NCBI RefSeq assembly: GCF_029784165.1
Contig: NC_073696.1
Span: 114,174,665 to 114,238,664, forward strand
DNA from: Wyeomyia smithii
Taxonomy: Eukaryota > Arthropoda > Insecta > Diptera > Culicidae
Length of the DNA: 64,000 nt
Direction of reading: 5' to 3'
Shown one piece after another: positions 12,416-22,999 of this stretch. The notes under the pieces are model-generated. The model was not told where the DNA came from and searched no databases. It worked only from the letters and a program-made list of their open reading frames with translations. A program made the translations under genes and the position numbers. Within the stretch, counting starts at the first letter, position 1. Each line of letters opens with the position of its first letter.

Positions 12416-12661
12416 TTTTTTTTTTTGTTTCAGGTGGAGGGGAAATTTGCATCCAAACCCCTGAGGTGACCAACCTCAGGGAGTGTGGGGTTGGTTTGAA
12501 TCAGTGACCGGACCCACTAAAACCCCTCCAGTCTCCAGCCCATAATACTCCCCGGGACCACCGCTAGGTATTGCTTCGGGGAGCGGCTTTTGTGCTCTGT
12601 GCACCCTCTTGGTTCTATAGATCTCTTTGCTAACTAAGCTAACTAACCTGGAGACTGGCCG

Positions 12662-13978
12662 TTAGCTAACACTGGCGTGTCGGTGGTCAACCTGTCGCCT
12701 GTTTTGCAATTCTAAAACTATTTGAGAGGCGGCTGTACAAACCGCCCTCCAAATGTTTGGGTCTTTACACATCCTCCGAACTAGGTTGTCCGGAGTGGTG
12801 TCTGGCCCGCTCACTACCATCATGTCGCTCCGCGCATGCACAAAACGAGGGCACACGAAAAAGACATGCTCAGCAGTTTCTTCCGCATCCGCGCACTCGG
12901 GACACATGGGGGACCCCGCATGCCCGAATCTGTGTAGATACTGCCTGAAGCAACCATGACCTGACAGAATCTGTGTCAAGTGGAAGTTCACTTCTCCATG
13001 GCGCCTCCCGACCCATCCGGATACGTCCGGAATAAGTCGATGCGTCCATCTACCCTTTGCGGAATTGGACCATTCCTGCTGCCATCTGATCATCGAGAAT
13101 GACCTTCTGGTGCCTCGTATACCCCTTGTGTCACGTTGATCGAAGCATTCTACGTCCTCCTTAATGGCTATGCTGATAGGCATCATGCCGGACAGGACGC
13201 AGATTGCGTCGTATGACACTGTACGGTACGCGCTCACAACCCTCAAGCACATGAGCCTGTAGGTACTTTCCAGTTTTCGACGATGACTGTTGGTACCTAA
13301 CGCTTTGGACCACGCTGGCCCACCATACCTAAGTATGGACGAAACCACGCTGGCAAGAAGTTTACGCTTGCTGCCATATACCGCTGAGCTATTGGACATC
13401 ATTCGAGATAGTCCTGCAGCGGCCGTTGAAGCCCTCTTACAGGCATAGTCGACGTGACTCTTAAATGTGAGCTTATCGTCAACCATAACCCCCAAGAGCT
13501 TCAAGGAACGCCTTGAGGTAATGGTGCAGTCACCGACTCTGACCACCGCCTGTTGCTCTAATTTGCGGTTGTTCACAACCGTAACCTCCGTTTTATGGTG
13601 CGCTAACTCCAGTTTCCTAGAGTGCATCCAGTCTTCGACCTTGCGTATGCAGTGCGCGGCCGTCAACTCGACCTCTTCGATCGACTCGCCGTAGACCTCT
13701 AGCGTGATGTCGTCTGCGAAACCGACGATCACAACCCCTACAGGGAACTTTAGTTTCAACACCCCGTCATACATGACATTCCGCAACACCGGGCCCAGGA
13801 TGGAACCTTGCGGTACCCCTGCGGTGATTGGGACGCACTTCTGACCCTCCTCCGTGTTGTAAACTAGTACCCGATTCTGGAAATAATTTTCCAAAATCTT
13901 GTACAACGACAGCGGTACGTGGATGCTAAGCGCGAGCGCTATGGAGTCCCAACTGGCGCTATTGAATGCATTCTTCAC
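12662..13978 (-). pseudogene. R1-clade ORF2, reverse transcriptase palm to C-terminus (copy 1)
   Basis: Continuation of ORF2 in another frame after the deletion. It has motif A remnant VKNAFNS, motif B GVPQGSILGPVL, motif C VGFADDITLEVYG, the thumb region SLKLLGVMVDDKLTF, and the C-terminal CPECADAEETAEHVFFVCP. The RT fingers (the stretch corresponding to about 20060-19255 of copy 2) are missing. No stop interrupts 438 codons, so the lesion is the deletion and frameshift, not general decay. This suggests a fairly young copy. Confidence 0.85.
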
Positions 13979-13979
13979 G

Positions 13980-14939
13980 TCAAGCGTGACGATTGCGCAA
14001 TAGCGAATGCCCCAACTCTACCCTCTGTGCATCGGTACGTGCACGTTGCAACATCCGTCTTGCACGGAGGCACGCGCTACGGAGGTCCGCTATCGCGTCG
14101 GTCCACCAGTATACCGGTGACTTACCATTCCTAGGTTGGCGGGTCCTAGGCATGGTGGCGTCGCACGCCCGCGATAATGTGGCAACTAATTGGTCAGCAC
14201 TCGGGCGGAGCCAACTGCCCCCCTCGCGCTCTCTTCTCATTGCTTCTGCAAATACCTCGGCATCGAAATGCGATGTCTTCCACCCGCGGACGGTCGGAGT
14301 ATTGGCTCTACCCGTCGCCTGCCGCCTCACGTTCTGGACTACGCTATAGCAGACCGACTGGTGGTCACTATAGGTGTAGCCATCGTCTACCCTCCAGTTC
14401 ACGATCAGTCCTGGGCTGGAGAACGTCACGTCGATGATCGACTCCGCACCATTTCTGCTGAATGTACACTTGGTTCCAACGTTGGCCAGATCTAGGTTGA
14501 GCTTTGCCAAAGCTTCCAACAAGATCTGACCCCTCCGGTTCGTGCGGCGGCTTCCCCACTCAACAGCCCAAGCGTTGAAGTCGCCCGCCACTACTAAGGG
14601 TGTTAGTCCCGTCAGCTCCATAGAAAACAAATCGACCATCTGGGTGAACCTTTCGATAGACCAACGCGGCGGAGCATAACAACTGCAGTAGAACACTCCG
14701 TCCACCTTGGCAACCGCGTATCCTTCATTTGAGGTTGACACAACCTCCTGAACCGGGAACTTGCTGGTCGTGCATATGGCCGCCGTACTGGACTTATCTG
14801 CAACCCAATTACCGTTTCCGGGAGGAATGCAGTAGGGGTCCGATACGATTGCGATGTCCGACCGCGACTCAAACGCTGCTTGGTATAGCAGCTGCTGTGC
14901 CGCATAGCAATGGTTCAGGTTCAATTGTGTCACCCTCAC
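13980..14939 (-). pseudogene. R1-clade ORF2, endonuclease part (copy 1)
   Basis: The frame opens over the ORF1 stop. It encodes an APE-type endonuclease with QLNLNHCYAAQQLL at the start, VVAGDFNAWAVEWGSRRTNR (catalytic D/N) in the middle, and YTYSDHQSV (SDH motif) near 14380-14355. It then enters the linker (VYWWTDAIADLRSACLRARR) and, after the deletion junction near 14010, runs out of frame to a stop at 13980. The endonuclease cuts the target DNA, so this domain would decide any preference for the TATAG array. Confidence 0.82.
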
Positions 14940-16351
14940 GCCCGTGGTTTCGTGGCCGCCTTACCGGCTGGGCACCGTGGGCCTCCCATAAAGTGCTTGG
15001 CGTCCCGTTTTCCAGTACATACCAAGCACTTGGGAGGCTCCCCGCAGTCTTTAGCTTTATGGCCAGCACCACCATAACGCCTACATAACTGGCTCCTATC
15101 GGGCCCCTTGCAGGTCCAGGACTTGTGTCCTCCCTCGAAACACCTGAAGCAAACGTCCGGCTGCTGGAGTATGCTCAGGGGACATACTGACCAGCCAACC
15201 TTAAGTTTGGCTGTCTTCAGGGCCCGAGTTGCATCGGCCGATGCAAGCCGGAAAGTGGCCACCTGGGTCCCCGCTGGACCCTTTCGGAGGCGAATTACCT
15301 CAGTGGCTACTTCCACTCCGCACTTCTCCTTGAGGGCCTGTGCAATATCGCACCTCTCGGTGATTTCATCCAGGTTTTTGAGCTGGAGAGTCACCTCTGA
15401 GGTGAGTGCCCGAATTTGCACATCTTTCCCGAGGACCTGCTCGGCTACCGTCTTGTAGGCAGCGCCCTTGTTTTTAGCATCCTTACGGAGCTCAAGGATC
15501 ATCTCGCCGGTGCGAGAACGACGGATGGTCCGCACATCCGCTCCCAGATCCTTGAGCTGGGTTTCGCCTCTCATTTTCTTCAAGACTTCGGAGTACTTGG
15601 ACCCCTCCGTCTTGAGTATGAGGGCGTCGCCCCTGCTTCGCGCCTTCTTTCCCATTTTTGGACGATTTGTCGCCTTCTCGTCGTTGCGCTTGCTGTCTTT
15701 TTGGCGCTTCCTTCCTCCCACGGTAACCCAAGGGTTTCCCGTAGCTGCCACTTCGGCAGACTTTTCGGCGGACTTGGAGGCCGTTGGTGTGCTATCTCGC
15801 GGGCTTAGCACAACCAACCGTTTCTTGCTGTTCTCGGGGGCTTCCCCCGGAGACTGCCTTGCTCTTTTTGCGGCTGACCCGGAGGCGCAAACCGCTGCAA
15901 ACATGCAGGTGTCCGTTTGGACCGACTTCGTCGCCCTTCCGGTCACCTCCGTTGCATTCTTCTCTGCAGCCACCGCTCTTGCCTTGAGCTCGGCGTGCTC
16001 CTTCTTCGCAGCATCGACGGAGGACCGAAGCATGTAGAGAGCCTGCTTCAGGTACTTCGTCGTGTTGGTGCGACTTTTCGCAAACTCGATTATGGCATCG
16101 AGCTGCTCCGACAGCGCTACTACCTTCGGTAGCGTGTCTCGCTGTCTTCCGACCGCCTTTATCAACAGTGGACCAGCCACTGCGATGTCTTGCGTCGATC
16201 CGGTAGGCGTACTGCCTTTGCCGTCTTCGCAGGCGTCCTTTACTGCATCCATCTCCGCCTTTCTCGGCGGAGACCTCTGGATGCCTCCTCGTGCAAACGG
16301 GTTTTTCAACCCATCTGCGCCCAATTGTTGATCTTCATTATTACTGTTCAT
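14936..16351 (-). CDS. R1-clade ORF1 (gag-like, CCHC zinc knuckles)
   Basis: Intact 471-codon frame in R1 copy 1. The N-terminal half is charged and lysine/alanine-rich with probable coiled-coil stretches (about residues 80-130). The C-terminus carries zinc knuckles: CFRCFEGGHKSWTC fits CX2CX4HX4C. The next, CRRYGGAGHKAKDC, has tyrosine in place of the second cysteine. A third, CLVCTGKRDAKHF...C, follows. Such ORF1 proteins bind element RNA and form the ribonucleoprotein that carries ORF2. The stop codon overlaps the start of the ORF2 frame, as in other R1 elements. The altered second knuckle could weaken RNA binding; this is inference. Confidence 0.8.
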   Translation of the reverse strand: MNSNNEDQQLGADGLKNPFARGGIQRSPPRKAEMDAVKDACEDGKGSTPTGSTQDIAVAGPLLIKAVGRQRDTLPKVVALSEQLDAIIEFAKSRTNTTKYLKQALYMLRSSVDAAKKEHAELKARAVAAEKNATEVTGRATKSVQTDTCMFAAVCASGSAAKRARQSPGEAPENSKKRLVVLSPRDSTPTASKSAEKSAEVAATGNPWVTVGGRKRQKDSKRNDEKATNRPKMGKKARSRGDALILKTEGSKYSEVLKKMRGETQLKDLGADVRTIRRSRTGEMILELRKDAKNKGAAYKTVAEQVLGKDVQIRALTSEVTLQLKNLDEITERCDIAQALKEKCGVEVATEVIRLRKGPAGTQVATFRLASADATRALKTAKLKVGWSVCPLSILQQPDVCFRCFEGGHKSWTCKGPDRSQLCRRYGGAGHKAKDCGEPPKCLVCTGKRDAKHFMGGPRCPAGKAATKPRA

Positions 16352-16988
16352 TTTTGTTAAGTGGGTCCCCCTTCCAGCCGCTATCCTTATCCATACTGGA
16401 GTGGTCGCCTATCTGGTCCCATGGTAGTCTATGCCGAAGCAGTGAGGCCATGGCTAGGGGCGGCTGCCATAGCGCCTTATGAGCAACTATAACACCCCCG
16501 ACCGGCGCAAGTCAGGAAAGGACATCTGATCCCACTCCTGCCCGGTTCCCACCGGGCAATGAAAGGCCTGCCAGGTTTTACGGGACGGAGACCCCTGCAC
16601 CGGTTGTTGTCTCGCCGTTTCAAGCCGTTGTCACACGACTTTACTAAGGGAGCTCGGCGCAGGTGCCAGCCCAGAATCGTGGTACGAAAACGAAATCCGA
16701 CTCTTATCATATGGCGTTGCGACCAGTTACCGTAATTGGGAACTTACTGGCATCAATCCCAATGGGCGAATTAGTGCATTTGGGTGGTGGGAGCGGCACT
16801 ATTCGCTCCGTCAGAGCTGCTTCCGGATAATGTGGCTTTTGTGAGAATTCGGCGGCCCAATGCCTGAGTCTCACCACAACCTAGGCTAGCTCTCGCTGAT
16901 GGTCCGGGACTGCGTTCTTGCAGTTAGCACTTCCGTGGCCTACGGTAATCGCCAAATACCGACCCGTGGTGGCATACAGCTCTGCCAG

Positions 16989-17665
16989 AGTATAGTATAG
17001 TATAGTATAGTATAGTATAGTATAGTATAGTATAGTATAGTATAGTATAGTATAGTATAGTATAGTATAGTATAGTATAGTATAGTATAGTATAGTATAG
17101 TATAGTATAGTATAGTATAGTATAGTATAGTATAGTATAGTATAGTATAGTATAGTATAGTATAGTATAGTATAGTATAGTATAGTATAGTATAGTATAG
17201 TATAGTATAGTATAGTATAGTATAGTATAGTATAGTATAGTATAGTATAGTATAGTATAGTATAGTATAGTATAGTATAGTATAGTATAGTATAGTATAG
17301 TATAGTATAGTATAGTATAGTATAGTATAGTATAGTATAGTATAGTATAGTATAGTATAGTATAGTATAGTATAGTATAGTATAGTATAGTATAGTATAG
17401 TATAGTATAGTATAGTATAGTATAGTATAGTATAGTATAGTATAGTATAGTATAGTATAGTATAGTATAGTATAGTATAGTATAGTATAGTATAGTATAG
17501 TATAGTATAGTATAGTATAGTATAGTATAGTATAGTATAGTATAGTATAGTATAGTATAGTATAGTATAGTATAGTATAGTATAGTATAGTATAGTATAG
17601 TATAGTATAGTATAGTATAGTATAGTATAGTATAGTATAGTATAGTATAGTATAGTATAGTATAG
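16989..17665. repeat. (TATAG)n pentanucleotide array B, between the two R1 copies
   Basis: About 135 perfect copies of TATAG with no variant unit seen. It begins at the 5' end of R1 copy 1 and stops at the T-run of R1 copy 2. Array polarity is the same as in arrays A and C. Confidence 0.98.
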
Positions 17666-17911
17666 TTTTTTTTTTTGTTTCAGGTGAAGGGGAAATTTGC
17701 ATCCAAACCCCTGAGGTGACCAACCTCAGGGAGTGTGGGGTTGGTTTGAATCAGTGACCGAACCCACTAAAACCCCTTAAGTCTCCAGCCCATAATACTC
17801 CCCGGGACCACAGCTAGGTATTGCTTCGGGGAGCGGCTTTTGTGCTCTGTGCACCCTCTTGGTTCTTTAGGTCTTTTTGCTAATTTAGCTAACTAACCTG
17901 GAGACTGGCCG

Positions 17912-18420
17912 TTAGCTAACACTGGCGTGTCGGTGGTCAACCTGTCGCCTGTTTTGCAATTCTAAAACTATTTGGGAGGCGGCTGTACAAACCGCCCTCC
18001 AAATGTTTGGGTCTTTACACATCCTCCGAACTAGGTTGTCCGGAGTGGTGTCTGGCCCGCTCACTACCATCATGTCGCTCCGCGCATGCACAAAACGAGG
18101 GCACACGAAGAAGACATGCTCAGCAGTCTCTTCCGCTTCCGCGCACTCGGTACACATGGGGGACCCCGCATGCCCGAATCTGTGTAGATACTGCCTAAAG
18201 CAACCATGGCCTGACAGAATCTGTGTCAGATGGAAGTTCACTTCTCCATGGCGCCTCCCGACCCATCCGGATACATCCGGAATAAGTCGATGCGTCCATC
18301 TACCCTTCACGGAATTGGACCACTCCTGCTGCCATCTGATCATCGAGAATGATCTTCTGGTACCTCGTATGCCCCTTGTGTCACGTTGATCGAAGCATTC
18401 TACGTCCTCCTGATCCCAGG
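17912..18420 (-). pseudogene. R1-clade ORF2 C-terminal domain (copy 2), out of frame
   Basis: Encodes EDVECFDQRDTRGIRG through the C-terminal Cys/His motif (CTECAEAEETAEHVFFVCP) to QVDHRHASVS. It differs from copy 1 at only a few residues over about 170 codons. The frame is displaced from the RT part by the indel near 18410. Confidence 0.8.
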
Positions 18421-20241
18421 CATCATGCCGGACAGGACGCAGATTGCGTCGTATGACACAGTTCGATACGCGCTCGCAACCCTCAGGCACATGAGCCTGT
18501 AGGTACTTTCCAACTTACTCCGATGTTTACTAGTACCTAGTGCTTTGGACCACACTGGCCCGCCGTATCTCAGTATGGACGAAGTCACGCTAGCTAGAAG
18601 TTTCCGCTTGCTGCCGTACACTGCTGAGCTATTGGACATCATGCGAGATAATGCTGCAATAGCCATTGAAGCCCTCTTACAGGCATATTCGACATGGCTC
18701 CCGAAGGCGAGCTTGTCATCGATCATCACCCCCAGCAGCTTCAGGGAGCGCTTAGAGGCGATGGTGCAATTCCCGACACTGATCAACGCCTGTTGCTTCG
18801 ACTTGCGGTTATTGACAACTGAAATCTCCGTCTTATGATGCGCCAGCTCCAGTTTTTTGGAGCGCATCCAGTCCTCGACGACGCTCATAGAGTGCGAAGC
18901 CGTCAACTCAACCTCCTCGATCGACTCGCCGTAGACCTCAAGTGTGATGTCGTCCGCAAACCCAACGATCACTACCTCTTGGGGGAGCTTTAGTTTCGGC
19001 ACTTCATCGTACATGATATTCCACAGTACCGGGCCCAGGATGGAACCTTGTGGAACCCCTGCGGTAATTGGGACACATTTTTGACCCTCGTCTGTGCTGT
19101 AAACTAGCACACGATTCTGGAAATAATTTCCCAGAATCCTGTACAAAGACACCGGAATGTCTAGTTTCCGAAGCGAGTGGGCTATGGAATCCCAGCTAAC
19201 ACTATTGAACGCATTTTTCACGTCCAACGTGACGATTGCGCAATAGCGAATGCCCCATCTTTTACGCTGGAGTGCTACCCCTGCTGTTTTGGTGACGGAC
19301 AGAATAGCATCCACCGTAGACTTGCCTTTTCGGAAGCCGAACTGGTTACTCGACAGACCGTTTGCACTTTCGTTGTACCTAACCAGTCTATTGAGAATAA
19401 CCTTCTCGAGCACCTTACCCGCCGTATCGAGCAGACATATCGGTCTGTATGCCGACGGGTCACCAGGTGGTTTTCCTGTCTTCGGGAATAAGACCAGCTT
19501 CTGTCGCTTCCATCTCTCTGGGAATGTACAGTCATCCAGGCACTTCTGCAAGACTTCCCGGAATAGTCTGGGGGCCTCTTTGATGGCCTTCTTCACAGCC
19601 AGATTCGGAATCCCATCCAATCCCGGTGCCTTGCTCACCTTCAGGGAGTTGGCGATCGCGATGAGTTCCTCATTCGTAACCGTTTCCGCCTCCTCTGCCT
19701 CGGCACGGCTAACGCCGTCACTCATATATTGGGTGTTCGGCAGGTTGGCCGACCACCTCTGGTCTGAGTTTGGGATACTGGAACGTCGGTGAAGTGACTC
19801 GCCAGCCGGAGGCCAAGGATTTGGCTCGTGGCGTGGAAAGAGTCCCTCTATGATCCGCTCAAGCATCGCTGGTGATTTTTCTGCGGGCGCCATCGCACCC
19901 TTAGTCTTGGCCATCATCATCCTATAGGCGTTACCCCACGGGTTAGTGTTGGCACTAGCGCACAGTCTTTCGAAGCACGCACGTTTACTAGCTTTTATTG
20001 CTCTCTTAAGCGCCGCTCTTGCGGAACTGAATGCCCCTCGACGATCTTCCCTTTCTTCGTCGGTTCGCGCACGTTGAATCCTTCTTCTCGCTTGAAGACA
20101 CGCTCTGCGGAGGTCCGCTATCGCGTCGGTCCACCAGTAGACTGGTGGCCTTCCATGCCTAGGCTGGCGGTTCCTAGGCATAGCTTCGCCAAAGCCTCCA
20201 ACAAGATCCGGCCTCTCTGGTTTGTGCGTCGACTTCCCCAC
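18400..20241 (-). pseudogene. R1-clade ORF2 reverse transcriptase (copy 2)
   Basis: A 613-codon frame that starts after the endonuclease deletion. It contains VYWWTDAIADLR, KVSKAPGLDGIPN, YRPICLLDTAGKVLEK, NQFGFRKGKSTVDAI, motif A CAIVTLDVKNAFNSVSW, motif B TAGVPQGSILGPVLWN, motif C GFADDITLEVYG, and LKLLGVMIDDKLAFG. The RT core is uninterrupted. It ends early (MMPGIRRT, stop) at a net 10-base loss relative to copy 1; the remaining C-terminal domain continues in another frame. Without a working endonuclease and with the shift it is not functional. Confidence 0.85.
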
Positions 20242-20337
20242 TCAGTTGCCCATGCGTTGAAGTTGCCCGCCACTACCAACGGTGATAGACCGATCAGCCC
20301 CCCGGTGGCTCGGTCGAACATCCTTGCGAACTGCTCG

Positions 20338-21969
20338 GTATAGTATAGTATAGTATAGTATAGTATAGTATAGTATAGTATAGTATAGTATAGTATAGTA
20401 TAGTATAGTATAGTATAGTATAGTATAGTATAGTATAGTATAGTATAGTATAGTATAGTATAGTATAGTATAGTATAGTATAGTATAGTATAGTATAGTA
20501 TAGTATAGTATAGTATAGTATAGTATAGTATAGTATAGTATAGTATAGTATAGTATAGTATAGTATAGTATAGTATAGTATAGTATAGTATAGTATAGTA
20601 TAGTATAGTATAGTATAGTATAGTATAGTATAGTATAGTATAGTATAGTATAGTATAGTATAGTATAGTATAGTATAGTATAGTATAGTATAGTATAGTA
20701 TAGTATAGTATAGTATAGTATAGTATAGTATAGTATAGTATAGTATAGTATAGTATAGTATAGTATAGTATAGTATAGTATAGTATAGTATAGTATAGTA
20801 TAGTATAGTATAGTATAGTATAGTATAGTATAGTATAGTATAGTATAGTATAGTATAGTATAGTATAGTATAGTATAGTATAGTATAGTATAGTATAGTA
20901 TAGTATAGTATAGTATAGTATAGTATAGTATAGTATAGTATAGTATAGTATAGTATAGTATAGTATAGTATAGTATAGTATAGTATAGTATAGTATAGTA
21001 TAGTATAGTATAGTATAGTATAGTATAGTATAGTATAGTATAGTATAGTATAGTATAGTATAGTATAGTATAGTATAGTATAGTATAGTATAGTATAGTA
21101 TAGTATAGTATAGTATAGTATAGTATAGTATAGTATAGTATAGTATAGTATAGTATAGTATAGTATAGTATAGTATAGTATAGTATAGTATAGTATAGTA
21201 TAGTATAGTATAGTATAGTATAGTATAGTATAGTATAGTATAGTATAGTATAGTATAGTATAGTATAGTATAGTATAGTATAGTATAGTATAGTATAGTA
21301 TAGTATAGTATAGTATAGTATAGTATAGTATAGTATAGTATAGTATAGTATAGTATAGTATAGTATAGTATAGTATAGTATAGTATAGTATAGTATAGTA
21401 TAGTATAGTATAGTATAGTATAGTATAGTATAGTATAGTATAGTATAGTATAGTATAGTATAGTATAGTATAGTATAGTATAGTATAGTATAGTATAGTA
21501 TAGTATAGTATAGTATAGTATAGTATAGTATAGTATAGTATAGTATAGTATAGTATAGTATAGTATAGTATAGTATAGTATAGTATAGTATAGTATAGTA
21601 TAGTATAGTATAGTATAGTATAGTATAGTATAGTATAGTATAGTATAGTATAGTATAGTATAGTATAGTATAGTATAGTATAGTATAGTATAGTATAGTA
21701 TAGTATAGTATAGTATAGTATAGTATAGTATAGTATAGTATAGTATAGTATAGTATAGTATAGTATAGTATAGTATAGTTTAGTATAGTATAGTATAGTA
21801 TAGTATAGTATAGTATAGTATAGTATAGTTTAGTATAGTATAGTATAGTACAGTATAGTATAGTATAGTATAGTATAGTATAGTATAGTATAGTATAGTT
21901 TAGTATAGTATAGTATAGTACAGTATAGTATAGTATAGTATAGTATAGTATAGTATAGTATAGTATAGT
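20338..21969. repeat. (TATAG)n pentanucleotide array C
   Basis: About 326 copies of TATAG. It is perfect for some 1.4 kb, then variant units (TTTAG, TACAG) appear from about 21779 to the outer edge at 21969. Confidence 0.98.
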
Positions 21970-22616
21970 CGAAATCTGTGTTTCAACAAGACTTGACAAT
22001 TTTCATTAGTAAAATAGTTCTGATAATCAAATTACAAATTTCTGCATTTAAGCGGAATCATAAATGATTTTCCAATCGATTGCTGCAAGAACGAAGAAAA
22101 TTCTCAGACACAAATTGTTTATTTTTAAATGATTTGAAGTCAAGGGACGTTGAGTGTCATTTTTTTTATTCGAGTACAATTGCTCCAAAGGTAAGGAGGA
22201 AGGGTAACCAACAGAAAAAAAGGCATGGGGACTGTTCGGTCACGTATCTATTTATGTCGTTGGTTCGGCCGAATATACACGCTGCGAAGTTAGTGCTGGC
22301 GTGACCAATTCGGTGTTATTTGTTATGAGCTGATGAAGCCGAACGAAACCATCACTGGGAATCGGCTTAGGAAACACTTCCTAATTTAGATTTCTTGTTG
22401 GCACAAGGTGCTTCGTACTGACATATCAATTATATTTGTTGAACCGAGTGCCCATTATCATTAAAAGTATATTTAGGAGCCATAACTAGTGATGGAAATG
22501 AGACGAATATGACGCAATCCTCGTTTAATCTCGATCCTGATGTGTAACATAATGCTACTAAACCTGAATCCTTTCAACCCATAATGAAATGATGATTTGG
22601 TGCATAGGTTTCTGGG
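21970..22616. other. Intronic sequence, nothing recognised
   Basis: Flank of the array. AT-rich, with no element signature or Lar-like exon. Confidence 0.4.
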
Positions 22617-22999
22617 AGAAAACAGACACATGATTAGTTTGTGAAGCGAGTAAAGGCGCTATATCCTTGGTTTTGAAACCCGAACATAAGGAGGAAATAC
22701 CTATGTTCCATCCCAGGAGATTGGTCAACAAAGGAGTGTACTTTCTTAGCTTTATCACTCCCAACGAATTAGGTATATTACTTCTCACATACGGATCGGT
22801 TGGTACGGATTGTCCCCGATCTTAGATTATATTGTATTATATTGCGCTACACAGTAGGCCTGGCCGTTGACAAGAAAAATGTATGGAAATCATTTTTTTT
22901 AAATGATGGATATCATTTTCCACGATCCTTTCAAGTACTGGCTGTGTTAGTGTAGACTAGACTAGACTAGACTAGAAAACAGACACATGATTAGTTTGT
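22617..22999. repeat. 26-bp direct repeat pair flanking a (TAGAC)n tract
   Basis: The sequence AGAAAACAGACACATGATTA plus GTTTGT occurs exactly at 22617-22642 and 22974-22999. The second copy directly abuts a short pentanucleotide tract of TAGAC (about five units, 22953-22975). The origin of the pair is unclear. Confidence 0.7.

Larger units (their letters stand above)
12416..16988 (-). mobile_element. R1-clade non-LTR retrotransposon, copy 1, inserted in the TATAG array
   Basis: Minus-strand element of about 4.57 kb with array sequence on both sides. It has a 5' UTR (16988-16352), a CCHC-containing ORF1, and an ORF2 with endonuclease, RT and a C-terminal Cys/His motif. The 3' UTR (12661-12427) ends in an 11-base A tail. 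The two-ORF layout with zinc knuckles in ORF1 and the CPEC...HVFFVCPRF motif at the ORF2 C-terminus is typical of the R1 clade (R1, RT, Waldo, TRAS and SART lineages). The 5' junction reads array CTATACT then CTGGCAGAGC. About 0.8 kb of ORF2 between the endonuclease and RT palm is deleted near 14010, so the copy is not autonomous. Confidence 0.88.
17666..20337 (-). mobile_element. R1-clade non-LTR retrotransposon, copy 2, 5'-truncated, in the TATAG array
   Basis: Minus-strand element of about 2.67 kb flanked on both sides by the pentanucleotide array. Its 3' end has the same GAAAC plus 11 A as copy 1. The 5' end is truncated inside the endonuclease (first codons EQFARMFDRATGG). About 0.4 kb of endonuclease/linker is then deleted near 20180. 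Unlike copy 1 it keeps the RT fingers. The 3' 740 bp are nearly identical to copy 1, whereas the RT is clearly more diverged, with the change at a small indel near 18410. Confidence 0.87.

Noticed and set aside
10638..12473. 611-codon minus-strand frame of repeated ILYYT; likewise at 16881-17723 and 20242-21999
   Set aside because: Translation of the TATAG array. The 5-base unit has no stop in any minus frame, so the length is meaningless.
14869..16132. Several plus-strand frames of 60-190 codons opposite R1 ORF1
   Set aside because: Antisense shadows in GC-rich coding DNA; the minus-strand ORF1 has zinc knuckles.
10667..21969. Telomeric or CRISPR-like repeat
   Set aside because: The unit is TATAG, not the insect TTAGG telomere repeat, and there are no spacers between units.
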